Below are positions 44,701 to 51,785 of a stretch of 64,000 nucleotides of DNA, piece after piece. The translations under genes were made by a program, and so were the position numbers. Numbering within the stretch: position 1 is the first letter of the stretch; every line of letters begins with the position of its first letter. The stretch comes from a virus. The stretch is from positions 24,001 through 88,000 of IMG/VR virus record IMGVR_UViG_3300005253_000487; one strand, 5' to 3'. The notes beneath the pieces are model-generated. The model was not told the DNA's origin. It searched no databases and saw nothing but the letters and a program-made list of their open reading frames with translations.

Positions 44701-45003
44701 AATGAGACCACCAATGCCCCGCGCATCGTGGTTGCCCCACACAACAATCTTCCGCACGTCTTTGTAGTCGTGGAGCACTTGCGTAACACCGGAGAGCACA
44801 GTGTTCAACGCATAACCTGCGGTGTGGACAAGGTCGCCGGCGAACACCCAGGGGATGTCCTCGTCCCTCGCACGCTGGAGGGAGGCGCCCAGGATGTTGA
44901 GGGAGCGGCGGAGGCGCGTGTTCTGTAGTCCTGTGTGCTGTGCGAAGGCGCTCCAGGGGTGGGCGTGCAGATCGGAGAGAAGTACGAAGCGTGGGTCACT
45001 CAT
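41683..45003 (-). CDS. single-chain Mre11-Rad50 (SbcD-SbcC) fusion (1106 aa)
   Basis: Residues 1-~330 are an Mre11/SbcD phosphoesterase: SDLHAH (10-15), AGDLVH (55-60), WGNHDARG (89-96), YHQT (158-161), GHVHH (192-196), PGSPEHHNFG. From ~365 a Rad50/SbcC ATPase begins: TQLRLYNFCCFERENI, Walker A FTSNGAGKSSL (~398-408), Q-loop YFSQEK, coiled coils with the zinc hook CPTC (746-749), signature SLSGGQRRRVDIG (~1013) and Walker B LLILDEVFSFLD (~1044), then ITHDTH. The two proteins are normally separate; here one frame encodes both. The complex opens and trims DNA ends. ATG 45003 overlaps the HAD gene stop. Confidence 0.9.
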   Translation of the reverse strand: MSDPRFVLLSDLHAHPWSAFAQHTGLQNTRLRRSLNILGASLQRARDEDIPWVFAGDLVHTAGYALNTVLSGVTQVLHDYKDVRKIVVWGNHDARGIGGLITIDQTVFAALAHAVPMTVLDPTVIPKVEAGGLTFAGAGYQPHTKSLIFPPPADVGIYHQTVRGSTTATNFELEGDLDPQELLARHRLSIVGHVHHLQEIDAPLGQGILIPGSPEHHNFGDTGDHGWWVITLPEEDHSDDCAMGLGGGCDCGAAIDPDLEFVSGGSPQFLTVDTPADIGKNDGHFYRIRSMPKGAVLPDGVIAVAPTPTTVKHRDLLRGVTEVDQILQVWLSTQAPPKGADNAVYLTAGRELLVMQDPTQLRDVRLTQLRLYNFCCFERENITIHQGVRLIQGRGRDFTSNGAGKSSLIGEPLYWLLFGRTTKDLAAEDVIRWGTKTCEVSADFTDGEDLLHVWRRRGPDGHTLEVTSAGVAWEATSVTEMTTLLGHYLGITPEIFQNLAYFSQEKLLLFSSATDGQRKDVLSDLIGLNGYQDASSAAQAEVSKQDMERVRWDTRAEMLVKQQDEAERETEAHQRASDAWEQTLAQWIKHSEVQLEDLLATNILVSEHEAARHIHIGASAAALVDHYTTRQATERDAITERVRTALLAEHQQKLEALVSKLHTQSISAGAGFPSLTSAQQAVTKLPQHQQRLTGLEEQHTQDNQDRTDLRVAQSTLESTLGHWRPTTLNLSGQLAEAEAALLAGVCPTCQQPVTDAHREQCLAPLRKQLDEAKAQCAAHEAELDGVSARHQVAEETFAKSATALQERRTLLARLHRTAELVQEVAITSAEITHTTDATIPKSLLAERVDYQQELELRAFQQKQLARVDLVRQAIEERHAARAVAIDEAQATLNRYHAEQNPHTALMQATRQAAGTAAQEIALAAVALEEIEVTIAMYEYWRVGFSKQGLQSLLVEEVATRFNASRADIFPLLTQGIYDVQFSTLSTTRGGELREKTKFVVYAHGKPVPYNSLSGGQRRRVDIGIMLVLTQSVAQWMGVRGVLGLLILDEVFSFLDASGAEGLVAALGQVVEQIPTIFVITHDTHLQAMVPEIIQVEQGADGISHIV

Positions 45004-45380
45004 GTAAGGAACGTGGGCTCCACGCCCAAGATCTTGCCCGTGTTCTCCTCTACCTGCACGCACCGGTCATCGTAGAGGACAAGCATGCTTAAATCCTTCT
45101 CAGCCACAATAGGTAATGTGTGTTTGAGATGCTCACGGCACCATGCGTTAATGAGACCAACGTGAGCCATAACTGTAGAGTGGCCACAGGGTGCAGCAAC
45201 ACGGGCGGTTACTATCTTGATACGGACGCCCGCTGCTAGCCAACGGCGCACGCGCTTGACCATGGGCATAATTGGGGCACCCACTTCCCAGGCACCATCA
45301 TCACGTTGTATACTGGACCACTCCCCCTCCGGAGCCATCACAGCAAGTGTGCCGTCGAGGTCAACTCCTATCCATTCCAT
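45000..45380 (-). CDS. HAD-like phosphatase (126 aa)
   Basis: N-terminal GVDLDGTLAV has the two catalytic Asp of HAD motif I; KIVTARVA gives motif II (Thr); KDLSMLVLYDDRCVQVE holds the Lys and the acidic motif III/IV. The short cap-less form is common in phages and may act on nucleotides, sugars or 5'-ends of DNA. It overlaps both neighbours. Substrate unknown. Confidence 0.75.
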   Translation of the reverse strand: MEWIGVDLDGTLAVMAPEGEWSSIQRDDGAWEVGAPIMPMVKRVRRWLAAGVRIKIVTARVAAPCGHSTVMAHVGLINAWCREHLKHTLPIVAEKDLSMLVLYDDRCVQVEENTGKILGVEPTFLT

Positions 45381-45631
45381 ATCACCTTCTTTCGCTTTCG
45401 CTTTACTGTAACTGGTTCTCGGTTGCGGTAAGTGCCATCCTCCAACGCAAAAGGCGCCCGACGTTTGATGGGGGAGAAGTTGCCACAGTTATCGCACCGG
45501 ACGCCTGCTCGTCCCATACCGTCTGTACTCGCCACGCCTGTTGCCCTGCACTTAGGACAGGAGAGCTTCCAAGCGCTGCCTGCACTACCGTAAGGCCATC
45601 CGACTACGCGGATGGAGTATTCGGTGGGCAC
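45368..45631 (-). CDS. zinc-ribbon protein (87 aa)
   Basis: GTG 45631 lies 4 bases after the recA-like stop. The middle has CPKC and CDNC pairs 17-20 residues apart (KLSCPKCRATG, VRCDNCGNFSP), a classic zinc ribbon; the end is highly basic (TVKRKRKKVIWNG). Probably binds DNA or RNA. The end overlaps the HAD gene by 13 bases. Confidence 0.65.
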   Translation of the reverse strand: MPTEYSIRVVGWPYGSAGSAWKLSCPKCRATGVASTDGMGRAGVRCDNCGNFSPIKRRAPFALEDGTYRNREPVTVKRKRKKVIWNG

Positions 45632-45635
45632 AGCG

Positions 45636-46706
45636 TTACTCGTCCTCGCCCTCTGAACCTTCAGGGATGCTCCCCTGGATGGTGGGTGTGTATTCTTCCA
45701 AGTACTCATCCGCCTCATCAAGGACCTCTGGTATCATATCCAACAGGCGCTCCGCTTCCTCGTCTTGGCGAAGGACGGATTGCTTGGACTTGAAAGTACG
45801 GAGTTGTGTTTTCTTGCCCTTGTAGCGGAGGAACTGTCCTGCCTCTTCTAGAATGCCCAAGTCAAGTAGGCAGGGAATGAGACCTGAGGCAGGAGAGATT
45901 GTCTGGTGGAAGGGGATGGCGAGGCGTACTTCTTTCCATGGAGCAGCGATGCGGTTCTTGTCTACGACGGCACGGCACAGCACACCGACATAACCTACGT
46001 CGTCCTTTTTGAGGCGTATGACGCTCCGGAGGTCAATACGGACTGAGGCTTGAAACTTGGGTCCACCCCCGCCGGGTGTCGTGCGCTTTTGAAAACCTGG
46101 ACCGATGTTGGCAATGGTATGGTTGGCGGAGAGGTGCACGACAGGCAATTTGTTAATGTCCCCGCCAACCATACGGAAGAACGCTTTGAGTTCCGCCGCC
46201 TTGCTCATGTCCTTCTTCTCCAACCGTACTTCTAACTCGTGTGTGGTGGACAACAAGGCGAGTGAGTCACAGCACAACAACCCAGGCCCTTTCACCTTGC
46301 CAGCAGCGGCAAGGCTGCTATAAGCGTTGAGGAAGGCGGTTGCGACCTCGAGATGATCTTTCACCGTACGGCTTTGGTAGTAGGCAAGGTGGTCTGGGTT
46401 GACGCCTAATGATGCCATCCATTCCACGTTGTATGCACCTTCTGTGTCATCCAGAAGCGCTACACCCTTCATCGCTTGCACCATTGCCATTGCGCGAGCG
46501 AGAAGGAAGCTCTTACCGGTGGACGGATCCCCAAACACTTCTACCGTGTGCCCGAGTGGGTACCCACGGCCGAAGCGCCCAGAGATGGCCCAGTTGAGTG
46601 CGTAGTTACCTGTGTCCAACCAACCTACTACCTCAGCCGCATCGCGTGCCGTGCGAACCGCTAGCTTTTCCTTCTCGAGGGCTTTGAACCAAAGCGTTTG
46701 TCCCAT
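45636..46706 (-). CDS. RecA/UvsX-like recombinase (356 aa)
   Basis: ATP-dependent strand exchange protein. Walker A is EVFGDPSTGKSFLL (residues ~56-69), the Walker A-to-B region has ALLDDTEGAYN, Walker B is GLLCCDSLALLS, and loop L1/L2 lies around VVHLSANHTIANIGPGFQKR. No C-terminal intein. The acidic C-terminus (EEYTPTIQGSIPEGSEGEDE) is like that of RecA/UvsX. Its neighbours are the SSB and the Mre11-Rad50 fusion, a recombination unit. Confidence 0.85.
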   Translation of the reverse strand: MGQTLWFKALEKEKLAVRTARDAAEVVGWLDTGNYALNWAISGRFGRGYPLGHTVEVFGDPSTGKSFLLARAMAMVQAMKGVALLDDTEGAYNVEWMASLGVNPDHLAYYQSRTVKDHLEVATAFLNAYSSLAAAGKVKGPGLLCCDSLALLSTTHELEVRLEKKDMSKAAELKAFFRMVGGDINKLPVVHLSANHTIANIGPGFQKRTTPGGGGPKFQASVRIDLRSVIRLKKDDVGYVGVLCRAVVDKNRIAAPWKEVRLAIPFHQTISPASGLIPCLLDLGILEEAGQFLRYKGKKTQLRTFKSKQSVLRQDEEAERLLDMIPEVLDEADEYLEEYTPTIQGSIPEGSEGEDE

Positions 46707-46707
46707 G

Positions 46708-48030
46708 CTAGTCTGCCACGCCTACCATTAACATCTGGCAGCCCGCAATCACTGGGCACGGGGCACACCTGTGCGTCTGTGGCAAGTAATCCCCGTAACA
46801 CCTAGGCACACCCGCCGGGCGCTTGTCATCAGCGAACTTGGGCGTGTACTCTGCACCCGGATCATAGTGCAACGTACCTGGGGGTGCCGTAGTGGGCGCC
46901 ACTGCCGCAGGTGCGACGGGTGCTACTGCGACGGGAGCGGGTGCCACTGTCGCTGGAGCGGGTGTCGCGGGTGCTGTTATTGGCATCGGCCCTGGTGGTG
47001 CCGTTACAGCAACCGCAGGGGCGGGGGCGGGTGCCACTGGTGCTGCTGCCACTGGTGCCGCAGCGACGGGCGCTACGGCAGCGGGTAACGCTACGGGTGC
47101 CGCTGCCATGGGAGCAGCCACAGGCGCTACTGCCCCGGGTACCACAACGGGCGTCGCTACAGGCGGTGGCGCTACTGGAGCAGCGGGGGGTAGAGCAACC
47201 GCAGGTGGTGCGATTGCTGCCGCTATCGGTGCAACGGGTGCGGCGACTGCTGGTGCGGCGACTGCTGGTGCAACGGCAGCGACGAGTGCGTTTGGAGCTG
47301 GCGCACCCGCCGGGGTCAGCGGTGTGGCAGGTGCAATGGTAGCGGGTGTGTAGCCCGGGAAGCCCATGTCGCCCAAGAGACCTTTGATCTCTTCCGCTTC
47401 CTTGGGCTCTGCCTTCTGTTCCGGTAGCAGATCGAGTGACGCTTGCCATCCTTCGATCTGGTCTAGGATTGCCATCACCGTTGTGCGTTGCCCACCATTG
47501 GGTACGACATTGTAAGCGTTGTATCCACTACGAGATTGCCCCTTGGGCGTCATGATGACATTGAAGTCAATACCGTTTGCGGGGTCAACAACATTCCCCC
47601 ACGCAGGGTTGGACGCAATGTCCATGATCTTATCCCAACTGGTCCAGTTCGCGCCCCACCGCTGGATGCCTGTGGAGACATTGCCAAGGTCGATGATGTT
47701 CATGAGGTACGAGTCGGCGGGTGCGATTTGCTTTGCCATCTCCTTCAGTCCAAGGTCTTCGGACTTGTGGTGTATCCGCCACGCTTCGCACGCCGGACAG
47801 CGTTGCTTGTTCTCTTCCAAACACAAGCTCACTTCCGTCGGGCGCCCCTCGATGCGGAAGTAATGCAACTTGTAAGCTAGCGCGAGGTTTTCCAGCTCTT
47901 CCCAGTTCTGCAGGACAGCTGAGTTGGGTGGCAGGATGCGAATGATGTTGTCCCCGGCCTTAGGCTTCCATCCACTGCCGGCGCGTGCTCCTGCCTTTGC
48001 TTGTTTCAGTTTTCCATGATCCAGTCCCAT
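46708..48030 (-). CDS. gp32-like ssDNA-binding protein with long Ala/Pro/Val linker (440 aa)
   Basis: The first ~210 residues resemble phage gp32-type SSBs: MGLDHGKLKQAKAG start, IRILPP, and a zinc site CLEENKQRCPACEAW, then SYLMNIIDLGN and GIDFNVIMTPKGQSRSGY. A stretch of ~170 residues follows that is almost only Ala, Pro and Val, then a small C-terminal Cys cluster (CYGDYLPQTHRCAPCPVIAGC) in place of the usual acidic tip. ATG 48030 with AGGAG upstream is preferred; ATG 48111 adds 27 residues and overlaps the HNH gene. The low-complexity linker is far longer than in T4 gp32. Confidence 0.75.
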   Translation of the reverse strand: MGLDHGKLKQAKAGARAGSGWKPKAGDNIIRILPPNSAVLQNWEELENLALAYKLHYFRIEGRPTEVSLCLEENKQRCPACEAWRIHHKSEDLGLKEMAKQIAPADSYLMNIIDLGNVSTGIQRWGANWTSWDKIMDIASNPAWGNVVDPANGIDFNVIMTPKGQSRSGYNAYNVVPNGGQRTTVMAILDQIEGWQASLDLLPEQKAEPKEAEEIKGLLGDMGFPGYTPATIAPATPLTPAGAPAPNALVAAVAPAVAAPAVAAPVAPIAAAIAPPAVALPPAAPVAPPPVATPVVVPGAVAPVAAPMAAAPVALPAAVAPVAAAPVAAAPVAPAPAPAVAVTAPPGPMPITAPATPAPATVAPAPVAVAPVAPAAVAPTTAPPGTLHYDPGAEYTPKFADDKRPAGVPRCYGDYLPQTHRCAPCPVIAGCQMLMVGVAD

Positions 48031-48088
48031 TGTCTTCTTAGCTCCTGTTCCGGTTCCGATTCCAATTCCGTTACTGCTGGTAGTTGGT

Positions 48089-48589
48089 CTAGCTCTTTTT
48101 CTTTCTTCCATATTTTAATCCATTCGCACGAGCTAGATTTGGATGATATTTGTGTACAGCCTTGCCACCTTTCCGCCCGGTTATTGATAATTGCATGGGT
48201 GTTGATGCTGCTATACGTGCGCGTCCTCCTAAACGTCCCGCCCGGGCTCTGGCCTCATGGCTTACTTTTTTAGCAGCAGCCTGTATCTTTTCACGGGGCC
48301 ACAATGCAAATCCAACCTTACCTTTAGCCTTGGGTCCACCCCGTAATCCGCCTAATCTACAGGCAACGGTTAGCAAAGAGGCTTGCCCGTCGCCTCCATG
48401 TTCAAGTACGTGGCAATCTGAGCATCGTGGTATGACATTACCCACGACATATTGTCCCCCATCACAACCTGGAATAATGCGGTGTGGATGACATCTACTA
48501 CCGTCGGGGAAAGGCGGTCGATTACCACAACGCCCGCAAGGTGATTCACGGATGGTGTTAAGTTCCTTATGACTTAATCGACGTGTCAA
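48089..48589 (-). CDS. HNH homing-type endonuclease (166 aa)
   Basis: Residues ~18-65 hold the HNH module: CGRCGNRPPFPDG, CHPHRIIPGCDGGQY (catalytic His pair) and NVIPRCSDCHVLEHGG, with four Cys for zinc. The C-terminal part has repeated G-[LR]-x-G-G motifs (AGRLGGRARIAAS, TGRKGGKAVHK) of the kind found in DNA-binding tails of homing endonucleases. It stands free between the SSB and an upstream gene. It likely spreads itself by cutting related phages lacking it. Confidence 0.8.
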   Translation of the reverse strand: MTRRLSHKELNTIRESPCGRCGNRPPFPDGSRCHPHRIIPGCDGGQYVVGNVIPRCSDCHVLEHGGDGQASLLTVACRLGGLRGGPKAKGKVGFALWPREKIQAAAKKVSHEARARAGRLGGRARIAASTPMQLSITGRKGGKAVHKYHPNLARANGLKYGRKKKS

Positions 48590-49059
48590 CGATAATCCTC
48601 TATTTCTCGCCGTTGCTTCGCCGCAATTTGAATCAACATGTCCTTGCGGTCCTCCAGCCCCTTAGTCATTGCGCCCAGGGCGGCACGCATTTCACCTTGT
48701 GTGTGCAGGCGCTTTGTTACGTTTTCCACTAATGGGTCATTGTCTACCTCCGCGTTTAAGACGGCTATGGTTTTGGGTTTGTCTGTTACTGGGTCGTTGA
48801 CACGACTAGCGCTGTAGGTAAGGGAGGCGCGTGTCTTTGTTAATTCCCACTTGAGCTTCTCTTCCCCAATGCGGGCAACCTCGTATGATGCGTTGACCCA
48901 TGCACGAAGGGAAGCGTGTTGCTGGAGTGTTGTGTCGAGATCTACTAAATCAATTGCACATATCTGGGCAGCGAGCGCGGCAGGTTCTTTCGTTAACCGT
49001 GTCCAGAACGCCGCCGTTCCTAGCTCCAGTGGTGCATGGGTAGTCTTTGCCTTTGCCAT
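48586..49059 (-). CDS. helical recombination-module protein (157 aa), possible mediator
   Basis: ATG 49059 directly follows the upstream TAA; the GTG at 49071 is an alternative. The chain is helical and charged (ASYEVARIGEEKLKWELTKT, IQIAAKQRREIED at the end). Size, fold and place beside SSB and RecA-like genes recall UvsY-type mediators, but no specific motif proves it. Confidence 0.6.
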   Translation of the reverse strand: MAKAKTTHAPLELGTAAFWTRLTKEPAALAAQICAIDLVDLDTTLQQHASLRAWVNASYEVARIGEEKLKWELTKTRASLTYSASRVNDPVTDKPKTIAVLNAEVDNDPLVENVTKRLHTQGEMRAALGAMTKGLEDRKDMLIQIAAKQRREIEDYR

Positions 49060-49060
49060 T

Positions 49061-49261
49061 TTACATCTCACCTTCTACTGTCCTACCTCGCTCGTTTGTC
49101 ATTAGGTCCCAGTACGCATACGTGGTTGGACGTGCACCGTCACCCTCCCGTCCGGGGACATATAGCCACACACGGCCTTGGGCGTCGAGTGCACATAGAC
49201 CGGCAGTGCCTGATGTGATTTGAATAAACTGTTCGCCTGGTTTTGGATTATCTGTGCTCAC
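49061..49261 (-). CDS. small beta protein (66 aa)
   Basis: GTG 49261 is chosen as it starts before the folded part (GEQFIQITSGTAGLCALDAQ, GRVWLYVPGREG), whose YVPG and WxL pattern recalls small phage WD/kelch-like fragments of unknown function. It overlaps the end of the Cys gene upstream by 14 bases. The longer frame to 49318 is less likely. Confidence 0.5.
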   Translation of the reverse strand: MSTDNPKPGEQFIQITSGTAGLCALDAQGRVWLYVPGREGDGARPTTYAYWDLMTNERGRTVEGEM

Positions 49262-49427
49262 GTTGCTCCGCTTCCCGTATGTAAGTCTGCAGACTGCGAG
49301 GCTCCGGGCAGTCCTCATGCCACACGCCTACGTTTTTTACCCACCACACACTGTCGTCAACTTCAATACCCTCATCACAGGACAAGCATGAAGTTGCGTA
49401 CTGGGTTGTGATTAGTAGTGCGCTCAT
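49248..49427 (-). CDS. small zinc-finger-type protein (59 aa)
   Basis: The ATG overlaps the DNA polymerase stop (ATGA). The product has CLSC near residue 14 and HEDC near residue 37-40, giving a C-x2-C...H-x2-C ligand set for one zinc, with VDDSVWWVKN between. Overlaps on both sides support a real gene. Confidence 0.6.
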   Translation of the reverse strand: MSALLITTQYATSCLSCDEGIEVDDSVWWVKNVGVWHEDCPEPRSLQTYIREAEQREHR

Positions 49428-51781
49428 AGTTTATACTCTTCCAGGCTGCCCCACGATTCACCCACACTGTACTCCACTTCTAAGGGTACAACGAACCAAG
49501 GCTTTACCCACTCAAACACAATCGCCCTTGCCTGTTCCATAATGTGCACCACCTCCGGAACGAGCTTTGGATCGGGCGCTTCGATGAGCACGGAGTCATG
49601 GACAGTGTTGATGAAGCGCACACGTTGTAAGTTGCGGTCGTTTAACAGGCGGCGTGCGTGCACCATAATTGCAAACATTATCTGGGCGCAGGGTCCTTGG
49701 GCATGACTGTTGAGATAAGAGCGGAACGCGTGTTCTTGTCTGCCTCGGTTTGGATTGTCCCAATCACGATAGTGATAGATGTGCCCCAAGATGCTTTCGA
49801 ACCACCCACGGTTCTGGATGAATGCAACTTGGCATTCTGTGTGGTATTGGGGCAGGCGTTGGTATGTGTCGAAGAAGATAGTGGTAAAGCCCTCACACAT
49901 CGTTTGCGACCAGTCTAAGTCATACTCATTACGCGCCTGTCGTTGCACGTTCTCCCAACCCCCGCCGTACAAGAGTGCGAAGTTGATGGGCTTGGCGCGC
50001 GTGCGTTGCTCCTTCGTGGGGGTCGGTGCAAAGTTCCTGGCCGTTATTGTGTGCGCGTCGTCCCCGTTTATGTAACCTTGGATGCCTGTGGGATCCTTTG
50101 CAAGGCAGACCATGATGCGAAATTCCATCTGACTAAGATCTGCTTCAATCATTACACTGCCAGGGGGGACGCCAAATAGATCTCGTATCGCTGGTACCCG
50201 GGCGATGTTTTGCATGTTGGGCTTACGGGAGGAGGAGCGCCCAGTGTCTGTCCACGTCATTGGGTATTGGGAATGGATGCGGTTGTTAGGTTCGACTAGC
50301 TTGTCATACGCTTCAAGGTAGGTTGATAGCAGCTTGTCTACTTCCCGCACGTCCAAGAGGTGTGTTAGGAAGCCCGCACCGTCTCGAATCCATTTCTTTA
50401 TCGTCGACTTATCAGTTGAGGGTTCTCCCTTGTCTGTTGTGCCCATCGACTCGAGACGATGAATTGTGAATAGATATTCTTTAAGACCATTACCTGATTC
50501 GTGTACAGTGGGAATGAATGCAGGGTCCGCCGCCTGCCACGCTATGATGGAGGCCTTGCGTCTAGCCTTGTGCTCTTCAATTTGTGCCGCACGATACTCT
50601 TGACGTAAGTAGATGCCGGTGGTTTGGATGTGGCGAAGGACGAGGCTGCTAGGCCCGAGGACGCGGAGACAGAGGTCGCGTGTCCGGGGTTTGAGTAACT
50701 TGATGCCCTTGTAGAAAAGAAGGAGAGCCTGTACGACGTCCTCTCCGTTGTAAAGCGTATTGAGATTAGCGTCGGTATTCTTATGGGGCTGGTAGACGAG
50801 GTAGCGGTAGCCATCCAGTTCGTTTGCCGACAGCTCCTTGAGTGAGGGCATTTTGTACTGTCCGGCGTGGTACCAGATGACACCGATGTCGTAGACACCT
50901 GTGCAGCGTACATCAAAATCCAATTCGTACTCGTGCCAATCAAGATCGAAGCCTATGTTATTACTCACCACCGCCTTCTCAGGCTTACGCAGATAATCTT
51001 TGATCCGGTCAAGGAATGCAACGAACCAACTATCCTCTTCGCTTGCTGCAATGACAGTCTTGGCGTCTGCTGTAAGTGCGACACTCTTCATCTGTGCATG
51101 TGGATCCCATGAACGTAAGGTTGGTGTTTCAACGTCCAGGGAAATCAGTGGAGCAGCAAGCGCCTTGTCCAACGCTGCCCACATCTCAGCGCCCCCACCT
51201 TGCAGCACCTTCCACGGGAGCGGAGGTTCCCCGGCAGCGATGCGCGCCAATCGTTCGATGTGCTGCCTGAAGCGGGGCTCCAGGTCTGGACGCCGGAGCA
51301 TGTAGGCGGGGTGATAGATGTGATAGAAAACTTGACCGGGGAAGTCTGGGTGGTGGGCAACGTTACCACGGAAGCGATTGCTCTTTGCTCCGGGGAACAG
51401 GGCCGTGAGGGGCACGTTCCCAGCGAGCACTACAATGGGGTAGCCTCGTATCTCGTCGAGGACGAACTGCGACAGGCAGCACGCTACAGCCTTGGGCTTG
51501 GGTGTGGCATTGTTAGGTGGACGGCAGTGTAGGACATTGGAGTACGCGAACTCTGTAATGCCTACAGCGGCAAAGTGTGTGCGGAGTTTCTCACCCGCTC
51601 TGCCTGCCCAACCATAACCCTTCTCAACTTCCGTTGCACCTGGTGCTTCTCCTAAGACTAAGATGCGGGCGGTTGGCAGAGTAGCGGGTACAAAGTCCAC
51701 TAGCTTCATTGGACAATTGTGGCAACCCCCGGAAGGGTTGAGCAACTTGCTCTGGACGCCGATCTCTTCTAGTAGCGTCAT
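49424..51781 (-). CDS. family 4 uracil-DNA glycosylase fused to family A DNA polymerase (785 aa)
   Basis: Residues 1-~190 match family 4 UDGs: cysteines at 20, 23, 86 and 102 in the spacing of the iron-sulphur site, GEAPGATEVEKG (44-55), WAGRAGEKL, and IYHPAYML (155-162) in the place of the H-P-S motif. Residues ~205-370 are a 3'-5' exonuclease (SLDVET with D216 and E218, SNNIGFDLDW, YNGEDVV). The polymerase has motif A IEADLSQMEFR, motif B RTRAKPINFALLYGG and motif C FINTVHDSVLIEA. It replicates the phage genome; the fused UDG may remove or sense uracil. Confidence 0.9.
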   Translation of the reverse strand: MTLLEEIGVQSKLLNPSGGCHNCPMKLVDFVPATLPTARILVLGEAPGATEVEKGYGWAGRAGEKLRTHFAAVGITEFAYSNVLHCRPPNNATPKPKAVACCLSQFVLDEIRGYPIVVLAGNVPLTALFPGAKSNRFRGNVAHHPDFPGQVFYHIYHPAYMLRRPDLEPRFRQHIERLARIAAGEPPLPWKVLQGGGAEMWAALDKALAAPLISLDVETPTLRSWDPHAQMKSVALTADAKTVIAASEEDSWFVAFLDRIKDYLRKPEKAVVSNNIGFDLDWHEYELDFDVRCTGVYDIGVIWYHAGQYKMPSLKELSANELDGYRYLVYQPHKNTDANLNTLYNGEDVVQALLLFYKGIKLLKPRTRDLCLRVLGPSSLVLRHIQTTGIYLRQEYRAAQIEEHKARRKASIIAWQAADPAFIPTVHESGNGLKEYLFTIHRLESMGTTDKGEPSTDKSTIKKWIRDGAGFLTHLLDVREVDKLLSTYLEAYDKLVEPNNRIHSQYPMTWTDTGRSSSRKPNMQNIARVPAIRDLFGVPPGSVMIEADLSQMEFRIMVCLAKDPTGIQGYINGDDAHTITARNFAPTPTKEQRTRAKPINFALLYGGGWENVQRQARNEYDLDWSQTMCEGFTTIFFDTYQRLPQYHTECQVAFIQNRGWFESILGHIYHYRDWDNPNRGRQEHAFRSYLNSHAQGPCAQIMFAIMVHARRLLNDRNLQRVRFINTVHDSVLIEAPDPKLVPEVVHIMEQARAIVFEWVKPWFVVPLEVEYSVGESWGSLEEYKL

Positions 51782-51785
51782 TGGT

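Noticed and set aside
45004-45063. Extra 20 residues at the front of the Mre11-Rad50 fusion
   Set aside because: They overlap the HAD gene and precede a clean ATGA start at 45003.
46892-47353. Long + strand frames rich in Gly/Ala/Thr or Leu/Arg opposite the SSB
   Set aside because: They are shadows of the Ala/Pro/Val linker on the - strand, without start sites or motifs.
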